Part shown: positions 44,791 to 56,071 of the stretch, piece by piece
Layout of the letters: every line of letters begins with the position of its first letter
Numbering within the stretch: the stretch's first letter is position 1
NCBI GenBank assembly: GCA_003605115.1
Contig: QZKY01000016.1
Coordinates: 173,776 to 237,775 of the forward strand
Source: Oxalobacter sp.
GTDB taxonomy: Bacteria; Pseudomonadota; Gammaproteobacteria; Burkholderiales; Burkholderiaceae_D
Length of the DNA stretch: 64,000 nucleotides
Direction: 5' to 3'
The notes under the pieces: generated by a model
What the model saw: only the letters and a program-made list of their open reading frames with translations
The model's database searches: none
Told to the model about the DNA's origin: nothing
Position numbers and translations under genes: made by a program

Positions 44791-46974
44791 TTATTTCGAT
44801 ACTGCCGGAGTCGATGCAGGCGCGGCGCTGGCCGGTTTTGCGGCGAGTGCGGCTGGAATCGATGGGGCGGAAGCGGCTGGCATGATGACCGTCTTGGCTA
44901 CAGGCGCAGGCGAGGCGTGGCTGCTGACCGCTTTGGAAGCCGTCCCCGGGAGCAGGGGCACGATCAAGAGCGCCACAATGTTGATGATCTTGATCAGCGG
45001 GTTAACTGCGGGGCCCGCGGTGTCCTTGTACGGGTCGCCAACAGTATCACCGGTAACGGCTGCCTTGTGGGCTTCGGAACCTTTGCCGCCGAAGTGACCA
45101 TCTTCGATGTACTTTTTCGCGTTATCCCATGCGCCACCGCCGGTGGTCATGGAAATTGCGACGAAGAGACCGGTAATGATGGTGCCCATCAGCAAGCCGC
45201 CGAGTGCAGCGGGGCCCAGAATCAGGCCGACCAGAACCGGCACAACGACTGGCAACAGCGACGGGATGATCATTTCCTTGATGGCTGCGGTGGTCAGCAT
45301 GTCGACGGCCTTGTCGTATTCCGGTTTGGCCGTGCCTTCCATGATGCCCTTGATTTCGCGGAACTGGCGACGCACTTCAACAACGACCGAGCCAGCAGCG
45401 CGACCCACGGCTTCCATCGCCATAGCGCCGAAGAGGTAAGGAATCAGACCACCGATGAACAGGCCAATGATGACTTTCGGGTCGGAGAGATCAAACTTGG
45501 TGTTCAGCCCAACCGATTCGAGTGCGTGGGTGTAGTCAGCGAAGAGCACCAGTGCAGCCAGACCGGCGGAACCAATGGCATAGCCTTTGGTCACGGCCTT
45601 GGTGGTGTTGCCAACAGCGTCCAGCGGATCCGTGATGGCGCGAACGGATTCCGGCATTTCCGACATTTCAGCGATGCCGCCTGCGTTGTCGGTGATGGGG
45701 CCGTATGCATCAAGCGCAACGATGATGCCTGCCATGGACAGCATGGAGGTGGCAGCAATCGCGATGCCGTACAAGCCGCCGCAGAATTGGTAAGACACGA
45801 AGATCGCGGCGCAAACAGCCAGTACCGGATAGGCGGTGGATTTCATCGATACGCCCAGACCCGCGATGATGTTGGTGCCGTGGCCGGTGGTGGAGGCTTC
45901 AGCGATGTGCTTGACCGGTTTGAAATCAGTGCCGGTGTAGTACTCGGTGATGTAGACCATCAGACCGGTGAGGACGATGCCGACGACCGATGCGCCAATC
46001 ATTTGGCCGCGCATGTCAGCGGGCATGATCCACCAGGTAATGCCGACAAAGCCAATCAGTGAGAGGCCTGCAGCCCACCAGAGGCCGGTATACAGCGCGG
46101 ACATGATTTTCTTGCCGGGCTTGGCTTTTACCATCGAGCAACCGATGATCGAACCGATGATGGAGACTGCGCCGAGCAGCAGCGGATAAACAATCGCTTG
46201 CGTGGTGGCTTGGGTGACGAGCAGTGCGCCGAGCAACATGGTGGCGATCAGCGTGACGACATAGGTTTCGAACAGGTCGGCCGCCATACCAGCGCAGTCG
46301 CCGACGTTGTCGCCAACGTTATCCGCAATCACCGCCGGATTGCGCGGGTCATCTTCGGGAATACCGGCTTCCACTTTGCCCACCAGGTCAGCGCCGACGT
46401 CAGCGCCTTTGGTGAAAATGCCGCCGCCCAGACGCGCGAAAATCGAAATCAGCGATGCACCAAATGCCAAGCCGATCAGCGGCTTGATGATGTCGTGTTG
46501 CGAGAGCAGTGTGTTGGCCGGTGCAAGCATTACAAGTGCAATATAGAACACGGCTACACCGAGCAGCCCCAGACCGGCAACCAGCATGCCGGTGATGGCG
46601 CCGCCTCGGAAGGCGACATTCAGCGCTTCATTCATGCCGACGGTCGCCGCTTGTGCTGTGCGCACGTTGGCGCGAACCGAGACGTTCATGCCGATGAACC
46701 CGCAGGCACCGGAAAGCACTGCGCCGATGATGAAACCGATAGCGGTCGAAATACCGATCAGCAGGGCGATCACAATCGTCAGCACAACGCCGACGATGGC
46801 GATAGTGCGGTATTGTCGCGCCAGATAGGCGCCCGCACCTTGCTCAATGGCGGATGCAATTTCCTGCATCCGTGCATTGCCGGCATCCTGCTTGAGAATC
46901 CAGCTACGCGCCCATACCCCGTAGATGACGGCGATCAAACCGCAAACTACGGCGAACCCTAAGGCTAGTGTCAT
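44791..46974 (-). CDS. hppA: Proton-pumping membrane pyrophosphatase, K+-independent
   Basis: Integral membrane enzyme that couples hydrolysis of pyrophosphate to proton export. The 727-residue protein has about 16 hydrophobic spans and the active-site motifs [11 protein letters not shown] and [12 protein letters not shown]. In the potassium-determining segment [15 protein letters not shown] a lysine and a threonine take the places that are Ala and Gly/Ala in K+-dependent enzymes, so this is the K+-independent H+ type. ATG 46974 follows an AAGGAG site; the longer frame upstream is not used. The C-terminal 45 residues are Ala/Pro-rich. It saves energy under low-energy growth. Confidence 0.96.
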   Translation of the reverse strand: MTLALGFAVVCGLIAVIYGVWARSWILKQDAGNARMQEIASAIEQGAGAYLARQYRTIAIVGVVLTIVIALLIGISTAIGFIIGAVLSGACGFIGMNVSVRANVRTAQAATVGMNEALNVAFRGGAITGMLVAGLGLLGVAVFYIALVMLAPANTLLSQHDIIKPLIGLAFGASLISIFARLGGGIFTKGADVGADLVGKVEAGIPEDDPRNPAVIADNVGDNVGDCAGMAADLFETYVVTLIATMLLGALLVTQATTQAIVYPLLLGAVSIIGSIIGCSMVKAKPGKKIMSALYTGLWWAAGLSLIGFVGITWWIMPADMRGQMIGASVVGIVLTGLMVYITEYYTGTDFKPVKHIAEASTTGHGTNIIAGLGVSMKSTAYPVLAVCAAIFVSYQFCGGLYGIAIAATSMLSMAGIIVALDAYGPITDNAGGIAEMSEMPESVRAITDPLDAVGNTTKAVTKGYAIGSAGLAALVLFADYTHALESVGLNTKFDLSDPKVIIGLFIGGLIPYLFGAMAMEAVGRAAGSVVVEVRRQFREIKGIMEGTAKPEYDKAVDMLTTAAIKEMIIPSLLPVVVPVLVGLILGPAALGGLLMGTIITGLFVAISMTTGGGAWDNAKKYIEDGHFGGKGSEAHKAAVTGDTVGDPYKDTAGPAVNPLIKIINIVALLIVPLLPGTASKAVSSHASPAPVAKTVIMPAASAPSIPAALAAKPASAAPASTPAVSK

Positions 46975-47075
46975 GTTTACTCCTTTTTGTAAGACAAAAT
47001 AATGAAAATAAAAATCCAAAGATGGCATTGGCAAAATTTTCTGCGGCTACCATCGTGTGTTTTGCAAAAACTTTT

Positions 47076-47741
<666 letters not shown>

Positions 47742-47762
47742 CTAGTGGGTTGGGTAATTTAT

Positions 47763-48527
47763 TTATGTCGCTGATGTCATTTTAAAATGGCGGCGCACGC
47801 GTTCCAGATCCTGCGGTGTGTCTACGCCGCCAGAAGGCGCGTCTTGCGTGACGTGAACGGCAATCGAATAGCCATGCCACAGCACGCGCAATTGTTCCAG
47901 TGCTTCAATTTGTTCCAGCGGCGATTTCTCCAGCATCGGATAGGTCTGCAAGAAATCATTGCGATACGCATACAGTCCGATGTGGCGCAGTGGCGCGTAT
48001 CCGGCGGGAAGCATCTCGCGCGATTGCGCGAAGCCGTCGCGGTGCCAGGGAATCGCGGCGCGCGAAAAATACAGCGCGCGATATTTGTTATCCAGCACGA
48101 CTTTCACGACATTCGGATCGAATACTTCGGCGGCTTTGTCGAGCGGATGCGCGGCGGTGGCCATTGGCACGTTGGCGGAAATCAGTTTGGCGGTTGCCGC
48201 GATCAGTGACGGATCGATCAGCGGTTCGTCGCCTTGTACGTTGACGATGATTGCGTCAGCAGGCAAATTCATGGTGGCAGCGACTTCTGCAATGCGGTCG
48301 GTGCCGGAAGGGTGATCTTCTCGCGTCATCTTCGCAGCAATCTTGTGTTGTGCGCAGGCAGCCACGATATCGGCATGATCCGTGGCGACCACAATGCTGC
48401 TCGCGCCGGATTGCATCGCTTGTTCGGCGACGCGCACAATCATCGGCTTGCCGCCGATGTCGGCAAGCGGTTTCCCGGGAAGACGGGTCGATGCCAGGCG
48501 TGCAGGAATGATGACGATGAAAGACAT
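47763..48527 (-). CDS. kdsB: 3-deoxy-manno-octulosonate cytidylyltransferase
   Basis: Activates Kdo with CTP for lipopolysaccharide core synthesis. The 254 residues start [20 protein letters not shown], the CTP-binding loop, and contain ATDHADI, the NVQGDEPLI motif and [12 protein letters not shown]. It belongs to a leftward cell-envelope operon with lpxK and the Trm112-like gene. Confidence 0.97.
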   Translation of the reverse strand: MSFIVIIPARLASTRLPGKPLADIGGKPMIVRVAEQAMQSGASSIVVATDHADIVAACAQHKIAAKMTREDHPSGTDRIAEVAATMNLPADAIIVNVQGDEPLIDPSLIAATAKLISANVPMATAAHPLDKAAEVFDPNVVKVVLDNKYRALYFSRAAIPWHRDGFAQSREMLPAGYAPLRHIGLYAYRNDFLQTYPMLEKSPLEQIEALEQLRVLWHGYSIAVHVTQDAPSGGVDTPQDLERVRRHFKMTSAT

Positions 48528-48578
48528 GTTTAAATTTAAAAACGCGATCGCCGCAAGGCGACGGGGTCACTTCATTAC

Positions 48579-48773
48579 TTAAGGAGAGGGGGCTCCTGAT
48601 TCGGCAGGTTCGTCCAGCGTGCGAGCGTGTTCTGCCCACATGATGGGGATACCATCGCGGATTGGATAAGCAAGCCGGTCTGGACGACAGGTTAATTCCT
48701 GTGCGTCCTTGTTGTACGCCAGCGGCCCTTTGCAGAGGGGACACACCAGGATATCAAGCAGTACGGCTTCCAC
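48579..48773 (-). CDS. Trm112-family protein
   Basis: A 64-residue protein with a single zinc-ribbon pair (CPLCKG, then [19 protein letters not shown]) of the Trm112/YcaR family, which in other organisms activates methyltransferases. The start is GTG 48773, preceded by AAAGGTG, and it overlaps the end of lpxK by 20 bases, so translation is coupled. The gene is regularly found between lpxK and kdsB in beta- and gammaproteobacteria. Confidence 0.93.
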   Translation of the reverse strand: MEAVLLDILVCPLCKGPLAYNKDAQELTCRPDRLAYPIRDGIPIMWAEHARTLDEPAESGAPSP

Positions 48774-49764
48774 GGCACCTTTCCACGATCTGTTCCGCCA
48801 GCGCTTTATCTACCTGCGCGGTTACAGGAACCACCCATAATTTCCCAAGATTTTCCTGGGATTCGAAAACCCGACATTTTACCGCATCTTTTTCTGTAAT
48901 CAGGATGATATCGGCGTCTTTGTCATTAAAAGGACTGTTTTTATAGTCAAAATGGTCGGGGAGGGGCAGTTTTTCAAAGGTGAGCCCCGCTGCTTGCAAC
49001 TGAGAAAAAAAGCGCTCTGGATTGCCGATGCCGGCCGCAGCCAAGAGTTTGGGTGGGGTGTTTTTGGTAACTTCCTGGAGCTTGATCAAGGGGATGCGTT
49101 GGCTGCGGTCGTCAATTTTTTCAGCCATGTTACCTATCAGCAGCATTTGCTCACCGTTAATGATAGTGAAATCCCTGTGTCTGCTGGCGGGTTCGCGCAG
49201 CGGACCGGCTGGGAGCATCCAGCCATTGCCAAGGCCGCGTTGGTCAAATATCAAAATTTCAACATCGCGTTGCAGCGCATAGTGTTGCAAGCCATCGTCC
49301 ATGATAAGGATGTCAGTGTCGGGCGCAATGGCCAGCAAGGCTCTTCCCGCAGCGACGCGATCTCGTCCAATCATGACGGGGCAATTCGTGCGTTGGGCAA
49401 TAAGCAGGGGTTCATCGCCGGCGAATTTGGGCATGGAGCAAGGAGTGACGAAAAGCGGGTCACGCTGAATGCTGCCGTATCCCCGCGATAGAACGCCCGG
49501 GTGAAAGCCTGCATCGCGCAGGGTATTGGCCAGCCAAATCACAAAAGGTGTTTTGCCTGTGCCGCCGACAAAAATATTGCCCACCACAATGACCGGGACG
49601 GGCAGGCGTGTCGAAGAAAATATCCTGGTGGCGTAGAGTGTGCGCCGTAGTGCGACCATGATGCGAAAAAGCAGCGACAGCGGCCACAGAAGCACCGCCA
49701 GCACGCCGCGTCGCAGCCAGGCGTGCGTGAGAGTGGATTCCAGTGAGCGTCGTGCTTGGGACAA
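48754..49764 (-). CDS. lpxK: Tetraacyldisaccharide 4'-kinase
   Basis: Phosphorylates the lipid A precursor at the 4' position on the inner membrane. The 336-residue protein has an N-terminal hydrophobic anchor ([15 protein letters not shown]), the P-loop [33 protein letters not shown] and a C-terminal EKDAVKC. The start is TTG 49764 with an AGGTGA ribosome site upstream. Operon partner of exbB and exbD upstream and of Trm112, kdsB and adk downstream. Confidence 0.95.
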   Translation of the reverse strand: MSQARRSLESTLTHAWLRRGVLAVLLWPLSLLFRIMVALRRTLYATRIFSSTRLPVPVIVVGNIFVGGTGKTPFVIWLANTLRDAGFHPGVLSRGYGSIQRDPLFVTPCSMPKFAGDEPLLIAQRTNCPVMIGRDRVAAGRALLAIAPDTDILIMDDGLQHYALQRDVEILIFDQRGLGNGWMLPAGPLREPASRHRDFTIINGEQMLLIGNMAEKIDDRSQRIPLIKLQEVTKNTPPKLLAAAGIGNPERFFSQLQAAGLTFEKLPLPDHFDYKNSPFNDKDADIILITEKDAVKCRVFESQENLGKLWVVPVTAQVDKALAEQIVERCRGSRTA

Positions 49765-49812
49765 GTGTCACCTATCGTGAAGGGCACGTCTATGCGTCAG
49801 GTTTCAGGATGC

Positions 49813-50247
49813 TTACTTGTTGCTTTGCGCCTGACCGGTTTGCGTGGCGAATGTCAATTTGTCGAGTCGTGCCAGTCGCGCTGCTTCCATCACATTGATC
49901 ACGCGCTGATGTGGTGCGTCGCCATCGGCTGAAATCACCAGCACAGCATCTTTTGCACCGCTGGGTATGAAGCGGCGCAAATCTTCTGCCAAGGCCGCAG
50001 GGTCATGGTAGCTGACACGATTGTTGTTGATCGCATAGTCGCCGCTTGCGCTGACTGCAATATTGATTTCCAGTGGGCGATCCGGCACTTTGATCGCTTC
50101 GGCAGTCGGAAGGATGATCTGCAACTCGGAGTATCGATTGTAAGTGGTGGTGACCATCAGGAAAATCAGGATCACCAGCAGCACGTCGATGAACGGGATG
50201 AGATTGATTTCCGGATCGTCCCGGACTTTTCCTTTGCGAAAATTCAT
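49813..50247 (-). CDS. exbD: ExbD/TolR-family biopolymer transport protein
   Basis: A 144-residue proton-channel subunit with one N-terminal membrane span: INLIPFIDVLLVILIFLMV, where the first aspartate is the proton-carrying residue, followed by a periplasmic domain. It lies 18 bases after exbB. The pair energises outer-membrane transport through TonB or TolA; with no tonB adjacent, the choice is open. The ExbB-ExbD-LpxK order is typical for Burkholderiales. Confidence 0.94.
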   Translation of the reverse strand: MNFRKGKVRDDPEINLIPFIDVLLVILIFLMVTTTYNRYSELQIILPTAEAIKVPDRPLEINIAVSASGDYAINNNRVSYHDPAALAEDLRRFIPSGAKDAVLVISADGDAPHQRVINVMEAARLARLDKLTFATQTGQAQSNK

Positions 50248-50265
50248 GACGAGTTTCCTTTTCGA

Positions 50266-50880
50266 TCAGGATTTGCGTTTGCCGTGCACGATGTCGATAA
50301 ATTTCACCGCTTGCTGCTCCATGTCGACGATGTAGCCGTCAACGAGCGCCCGGAAGTGGCGATAAAAAATGAGCGCAGGCATGGCAATCAGCAAGCCAAA
50401 GCCCGTGTTGTACAAGGCAATGGAAATGCCATGCGCCAGTTGCACCGGATTGGCACCCACCGCATTTTGCGCGCCGAAAATTTCGATCATGCCGACAACG
50501 GTGCCGAACAAGCCCATCAGCGGTGCGAGTGTGGCGATGGTGCCAATGGTGGTGAGGAATCGTTCCAGATGATGCGAGACAGCGCGCCCCGCTTCCTCAA
50601 TGGATTCTTTCATCATTTCGCGTTCCGCATCGGCATTGCGCAAACCGGCGGCGAGCACGTAACCCAAGGGGGAATTCTGCGCGAGCTTGTCCAGAACGTC
50701 GTCGTTGATTTGTTCGTTTTGATAGACTGCGATGACCTCATTCAGCAGCGAGCGTGGCAGGATGCGGTCGCGCCGCAAGTAAATGATGCGCTCAATGATG
50801 AGCGCCAGTGCGATGACGGATGCGATTAACAAAAACCAAATCGGCCAACCAGCAGCTTGAATGATCGAAAACAAAAGCAA
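50266..50880 (-). CDS. exbB: ExbB/TolQ/MotA-family proton channel protein
   Basis: A 204-residue inner-membrane protein with three spans: about 12-32 (WPIWFLLIASVIALALIIERI), and two in the C-terminal half, TIATLAPLMGLFGTVVGMIE and NTGFGLLIAMPALIFY, that form the channel with ExbD. First gene of the leftward exbB-exbD-lpxK-Trm112-kdsB-adk run. Confidence 0.94.
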   Translation of the reverse strand: MLLFSIIQAAGWPIWFLLIASVIALALIIERIIYLRRDRILPRSLLNEVIAVYQNEQINDDVLDKLAQNSPLGYVLAAGLRNADAEREMMKESIEEAGRAVSHHLERFLTTIGTIATLAPLMGLFGTVVGMIEIFGAQNAVGANPVQLAHGISIALYNTGFGLLIAMPALIFYRHFRALVDGYIVDMEQQAVKFIDIVHGKRKS

Positions 50881-51011
50881 CTCCCGTACTGAAAAAAGTG
50901 ATGAGGAAAACCGTGGTTCGCAGTATTTTAAGACTGCTCGCGCATTCCTGAAAGCCAGCCGGAATTATCCTCCATTAGGCTGGAATCAGCCAGTTTCATG
51001 CCTGAATGTTG

Positions 51012-52412
51012 TCATTTGGTGTCGTTTTGCTGGCGGGCACGCGTGATGGCTGCACGAACTTGTGCAGGTGCTGTACCGCCCACGTGATTGCGTGCAGCCA
51101 CTGAACCCTCCAGTGTGAGTACACTGTACACATCTTGCTCGATCAGCGTCGAAAAACGACGCATTTCCTCCAAACTGAGGTCGGTCAAGTCGCAGCCTTT
51201 TTCTGCGCAAGCGCGCACGGCCTGCGCGACGGCTTCGTGAGCATTCCGGAACGGCAAGCCTTTTCTGACAAGATAATCGGCGAGATCCGTCGCCGTGGCG
51301 TAGCCTTGCAGCGCGGCGGCGCGCATGGCTTCCGGTTTGACGGTGATGCCGGTAGCCAAGTCCGCAAAAATGCGCAGGGTGTCGGTGAGGGTATCCACCG
51401 TGTCGAAGAGTGGTTCCTTGTCTTCCTGGTTGTCTTTGTTGTAAGCCAGGGGCTGTCCCTTCATCAGCGTAAGCAGGCTGACGAGGTGGCCGTTCACGCG
51501 CCCCGTCTTGCCGCGCGCCAGTTCGGGTACGTCCGGGTTTTTCTTTTGCGGCATGATGGACGAGCCGGTGCAGAAACGATCAGCGATGTCGATGAAGCCC
51601 ACACGCGGACTCATCCAGATGATGAGTTCTTCTGACAAACGTGAAATGTGTGTCATCACGAGTGCACTGGCTGCGCAGAATTCAATGGCAAAGTCGCGAT
51701 CGGAAACGGCATCCAGCGAGTTGTGACACACGTCGTCAAAGCCAAGCGCTTTGGCCACGCGCTGACGATCGATGGGGAAAGTGGTGCCCGCAAGTGCCGC
51801 CGCGCCCAGCGGCAGACGGTTCACGCGCTTGCGGCAGTCGGTCATGCGTTCCATGTCACGACCAAACATTTCCACGTAGGCGAGCAAGTGATGACCGAAG
51901 GTGACGGGTTGCGCCACTTGCAGATGTGTGAAGCCGGGCAGGATCGTATCGGCATGTTTTTCCGCCAGATCCAGCAGCGCGCCGCGCAGTGCTTTGAGCA
52001 AGCCGGTGATGTCATCGATGGCGGCGCGTAGGTACAGGCGCACGTCGGTCGCGACTTGGTCGTTGCGCGAGCGGCCGGTGTGCAGGCGTTTGCCTGCATC
52101 GCCGACGATGGCCGTCAGGCGACTTTCGATGTTCATGTGCACATCTTCGAGGTCGATAGACCATTCGAATTGTCCAGAGGTGATCTCGCTGCGGATTTGT
52201 GCCATCCCGCGTTGGATATCGGTCAGATCTTGCGCGCTGATGATGCCTTGCGTTTGCAGCATCTCGGCATGCGCCAGCGATCCTTCAATGTCAAAAATCG
52301 CCAGTCGGTTGTCAAAAGTGACCGAGGCAGTGTAGCGCTTTACCAACTGGGAAACGGGTTCCGAGAAACGGCCGGACCAGGTTTCGCCTTTTTTGGGTGT
52401 TTGTGCTGTCAT
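51012..52412 (-). CDS. argH: Argininosuccinate lyase
   Basis: Last step of arginine synthesis: splits argininosuccinate into arginine and fumarate. The 466-residue protein has [13 protein letters not shown], the [19 protein letters not shown] motif, [20 protein letters not shown] and the flexible signature loop [12 protein letters not shown] with the catalytic serine. ATG 52412 gives the standard N-terminus [12 protein letters not shown]; the frame is open further upstream. It is divergent from the AlgZ-like kinase, a gene order common in betaproteobacteria. Confidence 0.97.
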   Translation of the reverse strand: MTAQTPKKGETWSGRFSEPVSQLVKRYTASVTFDNRLAIFDIEGSLAHAEMLQTQGIISAQDLTDIQRGMAQIRSEITSGQFEWSIDLEDVHMNIESRLTAIVGDAGKRLHTGRSRNDQVATDVRLYLRAAIDDITGLLKALRGALLDLAEKHADTILPGFTHLQVAQPVTFGHHLLAYVEMFGRDMERMTDCRKRVNRLPLGAAALAGTTFPIDRQRVAKALGFDDVCHNSLDAVSDRDFAIEFCAASALVMTHISRLSEELIIWMSPRVGFIDIADRFCTGSSIMPQKKNPDVPELARGKTGRVNGHLVSLLTLMKGQPLAYNKDNQEDKEPLFDTVDTLTDTLRIFADLATGITVKPEAMRAAALQGYATATDLADYLVRKGLPFRNAHEAVAQAVRACAEKGCDLTDLSLEEMRRFSTLIEQDVYSVLTLEGSVAARNHVGGTAPAQVRAAITRARQQNDTK

Positions 52413-52476
52413 AATGAGGTTCCAGTGAATTGCAGAATTATAGAACACCGCAGCCACTCTCCAACGGTTCATCATC

Positions 52477-53553
52477 ATGGCCGACGCCCAGACACAAAAA
52501 AAGTCCAAAATCGAAATCGTTATGCCGGATTACAGCAATACCGGTGTGGCTTTTCGGGTGTTGCTTGCCGTGAATGGGACGGTTTTTTCAGTATGTGTCA
52601 TTCAAGCGAGGGGGATGGCAGCGGGCGTGCTGAATTTCATTGATGCCGCCGTGTTGGTTGAACTGGCGTGTCTGTCATCGATATTCGTTCTCTTCTTCAT
52701 TCGCCGCGCCTTGCAGTACTCCGGGGTGCTGTCGGTCATGTCTGCCTGGGCGCAACGGTTTATCTGTGTGCTGGTTCCCGCCACTTTGACGGGGCTCATC
52801 GTCAGGTACCTGCAGCCATACGACTGGTTCAGCGCAGGCGGCAACTTATTGACCGCGCGTGAGGGTGTGGCGATGGGGGCACTATTTGGCATCGTCTTGC
52901 AGCATTATTTCGAATTGCGCGCCAGGGCATTTTCTCCGGCACTGGCCGAGGCGCGTTTGCAAGCCTTGCAGGCACGTATTCACCCCCATTTTTTGTTTAA
53001 CAGCCTGAATGCCGTGCTGTCGCTGATCCGCAAGGAGCCGCGCAAAGCAGAAACTGCGCTGGAAGATTTGGCAGAACTGTTCCGCGTGTCGATGCGCGAT
53101 GCGCGCGAGATGACGAGGCTTAACGAAGAAATCCGCTTATGCAAGCAGTATTTGTCGCTCGAAGAAATTCGTTTGGGCGAACGATTGCAGGTGCAGTGGG
53201 ATATGGAAGACATCACGGACGAAGAGCTGTACACAGCCCAAATAGCAACCCTGATGTTGCAACCGTTGCTGGAAAACGCGATCAATTACGGCGTTGAGCC
53301 GGTACAACATCCGGCCCTGGTCGAAGTGAAAGTCAGTTGTTCACTGGGCTCCGTCGAAATTCTGGTAAAGAATCCCGTTCCGCCAACGGCCAACACCGCC
53401 ATGCAGGTGTTGGGCGGTAATCGGATGGCGCTGGGGAACATACGCGAGCGCTTGATGTTGTTGTACGACGTGGAGGCGGAATTGAGCTCAGAAACGATAG
53501 ATGGCAAGTTTGTGGTGCGTTTGCGATTCCCGTACCGATGGGGGCTGGAATGA
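52477..53553 (+). CDS. LytS/AlgZ-type sensor histidine kinase
   Basis: A 358-residue membrane kinase with four hydrophobic spans (about 25-135), then the His_kinase domain of the LytS/YpdA class: phospho-acceptor histidine in [20 protein letters not shown], followed by a short ATPase region ([33 protein letters not shown]). The pairing with a LytTR regulator overlapping its stop, beside argH, matches the AlgZ/AlgR location in beta- and gammaproteobacteria. Whether it controls exopolysaccharide or motility here is not known. Confidence 0.93.
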   Translation: MADAQTQKKSKIEIVMPDYSNTGVAFRVLLAVNGTVFSVCVIQARGMAAGVLNFIDAAVLVELACLSSIFVLFFIRRALQYSGVLSVMSAWAQRFICVLVPATLTGLIVRYLQPYDWFSAGGNLLTAREGVAMGALFGIVLQHYFELRARAFSPALAEARLQALQARIHPHFLFNSLNAVLSLIRKEPRKAETALEDLAELFRVSMRDAREMTRLNEEIRLCKQYLSLEEIRLGERLQVQWDMEDITDEELYTAQIATLMLQPLLENAINYGVEPVQHPALVEVKVSCSLGSVEILVKNPVPPTANTAMQVLGGNRMALGNIRERLMLLYDVEAELSSETIDGKFVVRLRFPYRWGLE

Positions 53554-54308
53554 TGCGCATATTTATTGTGGATGACGAAACGTTGGCGCGTGACCGTCTT
53601 CGCATGCTCTTACAGGATATTGCCGAGCAGTGTCCGCATCAGGTGGTTGGCGATGCCGACAATCCGCAGGCGGCGCTGGATGGCATTATTGACGCAACGC
53701 CCGATCTGGTTTTACTCGATGTGCAAATGCCGGGCATGACCGGGATCGAGCTGGCGGCGCACATTGCCAAGTTGCCACATCCACCGGCGATTGTGTTTGT
53801 GACCGCACATGATCAATATGCCTTGAAGGCATTCGATCTTGATGCAGTCGATTATTTGCTCAAGCCCGTACGTGCGACCCGTCTCGCAGAAACGCTGCAA
53901 CGCGTGGAAAAACTGCGGTCGCAGAAACGCGTCGCTTTGCCGAAGCTGGCAAGGCGACAGCATTTCTCGGTGATGGAGCGCGGGCGCATGTTGCTGGTGC
54001 CGGTACGTGAGGTGATTTTTCTGAAGGCGGAATTGAAATACGTGACAGTACGCACACACGAACGCGATTACCTGATCGAAGATCCACTGATCGCCATTGA
54101 AGAAGAAATGGCGGATGTTTTCGTGCGTGTGCATCGCAATGCCTTGGTCGCGCGCGCGGCGATCATGGGCTTCGAGCGGGGTTCCATGCAGGAGTCTGGT
54201 AGCACTGAAAAAGGCGGTGAATCATGGGAAGTGATTTTGCGCGGTACAACAGAACGTTTGCCGATTTCGCGTCGGCAGTGGCCGACGATTCGGGCGTTGA
54301 TTAAATGA
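53550..54308 (+). CDS. LytTR-family response regulator (AlgR-type)
   Basis: A 252-residue regulator: receiver domain opening [18 protein letters not shown], with the phospho-acceptor aspartate in LVLLDVQMPGMTG and the K in DYLLKPVRATRL, then a LytTR DNA-binding domain (FLKAELKYVTVRTHERDYLI and FVRVHRNALV ending PISRRQWPTIRALI). It starts at ATG 53550 or 53553, overlapping the kinase stop. LytTR proteins bind paired direct repeats upstream of their targets. A GC-rich hairpin cluster follows. Confidence 0.94.
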   Translation: MMRIFIVDDETLARDRLRMLLQDIAEQCPHQVVGDADNPQAALDGIIDATPDLVLLDVQMPGMTGIELAAHIAKLPHPPAIVFVTAHDQYALKAFDLDAVDYLLKPVRATRLAETLQRVEKLRSQKRVALPKLARRQHFSVMERGRMLLVPVREVIFLKAELKYVTVRTHERDYLIEDPLIAIEEEMADVFVRVHRNALVARAAIMGFERGSMQESGSTEKGGESWEVILRGTTERLPISRRQWPTIRALIK

Positions 54309-54357
54309 ATTATTGAGAATTACCTAATTGCGACATCTCAAACTTGCTGCAATTATT

Positions 54358-54468
54358 CCTTCCCCCTGTGAGGGGGAAGGTTAGGAAGGGGGTGCGGCGC
54401 TTGCTTGCCGCACTGCAGAAATTTGGCTTCACACCCCCACCCCAACCCTCCCCCTGACAAGGGGAGGG
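54358..54468. repeat. GC-rich triple-hairpin intergenic element
   Basis: Three consecutive perfect hairpins: CCTTCCCCCT/AGGGGGAAGG (54358-54380), GTGCGGC/GCCGCAC (54392-54413) and CCCTCCCC/GGGGAGGG (54446-54468), with partly complementary AGGGGGTG and CACCCCC between. It lies between convergent genes and could serve as bidirectional terminator, but its shape is that of a dispersed repetitive element. Confidence 0.75.
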
Positions 54469-54476
54469 GGAAATTT

Positions 54477-55241
54477 CTAAAGCTTCGTCACCACCAGGCG
54501 TTGATACAGATCCCCGAAGTACGTCGTCTTGCTGTCGATGCGATAGTGCAGATCGCTTGGGAAATATTCGACAAGATCGTGCTGCCACAAGTCGGCGGCA
54601 AACGGCTCAAACAGAAAAAAGACGAGGCGTTGATACAGGCGTAGCGGATGCCACCATTTAGGACGATGGAATTCCACGAACACAACCTTGCCGCCGGGTT
54701 TGACCACACGGAAGGCTTCTGCCATGGCCTTGCGACGCTCGAATCGCGGTAATTCATGCGGCAGGAAAAACATCAGCGCGCGATCATAGCTGTTGTCCGG
54801 GCATTTCAACTCGGTGGCATCGCACAGCGTAAGCGTCATGCGGTCGTCGGGTTGTTGCAGTTTGCGGCGCGTGTTTTCCAGTTGAATGTTCAGCACGTCG
54901 ATCACATCCAGCCTGCCGTTTGGCGCGAGTTGTTGTTGCAGGCGCGGCGTGAGCTTGCCGTACGCGCAGGAAATTTGCAGTGTGCTGCCATCCAAGGGTT
55001 TGGGGAAGACTTCCATGACCGCGTTGCCCAGCTTGTTGTAATTGCCGAGCAAGATGAAATTGATCAAAAAGTCTCGATCCCAGAATTTCACGGCCTGCGG
55101 ATGTTCATAAGCCCACCAGTAAATCTTGTGGAGATAATCCGGCGTGGTGAGAGGCGTCTCTGCAACGGTGATGCCGTCGCTTTCCGACTGCGTGGCATTT
55201 TTGATGCCAGTGTCGTTTGATTGTCCTTGGTGAGCGTCCAT
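54477..55241 (-). CDS. rquA: Rhodoquinone biosynthesis methyltransferase-like protein RquA
   Basis: A 254-residue AdoMet-fold protein resembling RquA, which converts ubiquinone to rhodoquinone by amino transfer. Hallmarks: YLHKIYWWAYEHPQAVKFWD near the start, FILLGNYNKLGNAVM, the unusual SAM-motif region LQISCAYGKLTPRL where classical methylases have GxGxG, VIDVLNIQLENTRRKL, and PHELPRFERR, EFHRPKWWHPLRLYQRLV and EPFAADLWQ. Rhodoquinone lets fumarate reductase run as terminal respiration, which fits with the pflB, ackA and carboxylase genes nearby. ATG 55241 is chosen; ATG 55301 in the same frame is possible. Confidence 0.85.
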   Translation of the reverse strand: MDAHQGQSNDTGIKNATQSESDGITVAETPLTTPDYLHKIYWWAYEHPQAVKFWDRDFLINFILLGNYNKLGNAVMEVFPKPLDGSTLQISCAYGKLTPRLQQQLAPNGRLDVIDVLNIQLENTRRKLQQPDDRMTLTLCDATELKCPDNSYDRALMFFLPHELPRFERRKAMAEAFRVVKPGGKVVFVEFHRPKWWHPLRLYQRLVFFLFEPFAADLWQHDLVEYFPSDLHYRIDSKTTYFGDLYQRLVVTKL

Positions 55242-55375
55242 TTCGGGGTTTAAGTTTGGGAAACCGCAAATTTTACCTGTTTTTGCTTGAAAGGCGGACA
55301 TTTCAAGGGGTATATTGCACTCAGGAAGCCATAGAGACAATATCAAGGTACGGAATGCTTTGCTCAGGAGCGCCC

Positions 55376-56071
55376 ATGACTCACCCGCAAGACACCGTTT
55401 TTTTGTTCGATATTGATAATACCTTGCTCGACAATGATCGCGTGACGGCAGATTTGCGCAAGCATTTGACACGTGAGTTCGGCGAAGAAGATGCTGGGCG
55501 TTACTGGAACATTTTTGAATCGCTTCGTACCGAACTGGGTTATGCCGATTATCTCGGCGCCTTGCAGCGCTACCGCTTGACCGACATGAACGACCCCAGC
55601 ATGTTGATGATGTCGGCTTTTTTGTTGGAATACCCATTCGCCAATCGCCTTTATCCCGGATCGCTCGATGCGCTCGCGCATGTCGGACAGTGGGGGAAGA
55701 CGGTGATTCTTTCTGATGGTGATGTTGTCTTCCAGCCGCGCAAGGCACAACGCTCTGGTTTGTGGGAGGCTGTTGAAGGGCGCGTGTTAATCTACATCCA
55801 CAAGGAAGACATGCTGGATGCGGTGATGGAGCGTTATCCGGCGAAGCATTATGTGATGGTGGATGACAAGTTGCGCATTCTCGCCGCGATGAAAGGCACC
55901 ATGGGCGACAGGCTTACGACTGTTTTCCCGCGCCAAGGGCACTATGCACTCGATCCCAAAAACATAGCGATCTATCCGCCAGCGGACATCAGCATTGAGC
56001 GCATCAGTGATCTCGTTAATGTTGATCGCGAGACCTTGCTCAATTCATCGAGCGGCAGGAGTTGGCCATGA
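55376..56071 (+). CDS. HAD-superfamily hydrolase
   Basis: A 231-residue phosphatase-type protein with the catalytic DxD in FLFDIDNTLLDND (D12, D14), a helical cap (about 20-105), the motif II serine in TVILSDGD, and motif III/IV in YVMVDDKLRILAAM. ATG 55376 has an AGGAG site; the open frame upstream is not coding. Its stop overlaps the ackA start by 4 bases, so the two genes are coupled, an arrangement seen where acetate kinase is used with phosphoketolase. The substrate is not predictable; a small phosphorylated sugar or acyl phosphate would fit the context. Confidence 0.9.
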   Translation: MTHPQDTVFLFDIDNTLLDNDRVTADLRKHLTREFGEEDAGRYWNIFESLRTELGYADYLGALQRYRLTDMNDPSMLMMSAFLLEYPFANRLYPGSLDALAHVGQWGKTVILSDGDVVFQPRKAQRSGLWEAVEGRVLIYIHKEDMLDAVMERYPAKHYVMVDDKLRILAAMKGTMGDRLTTVFPRQGHYALDPKNIAIYPPADISIERISDLVNVDRETLLNSSSGRSWP

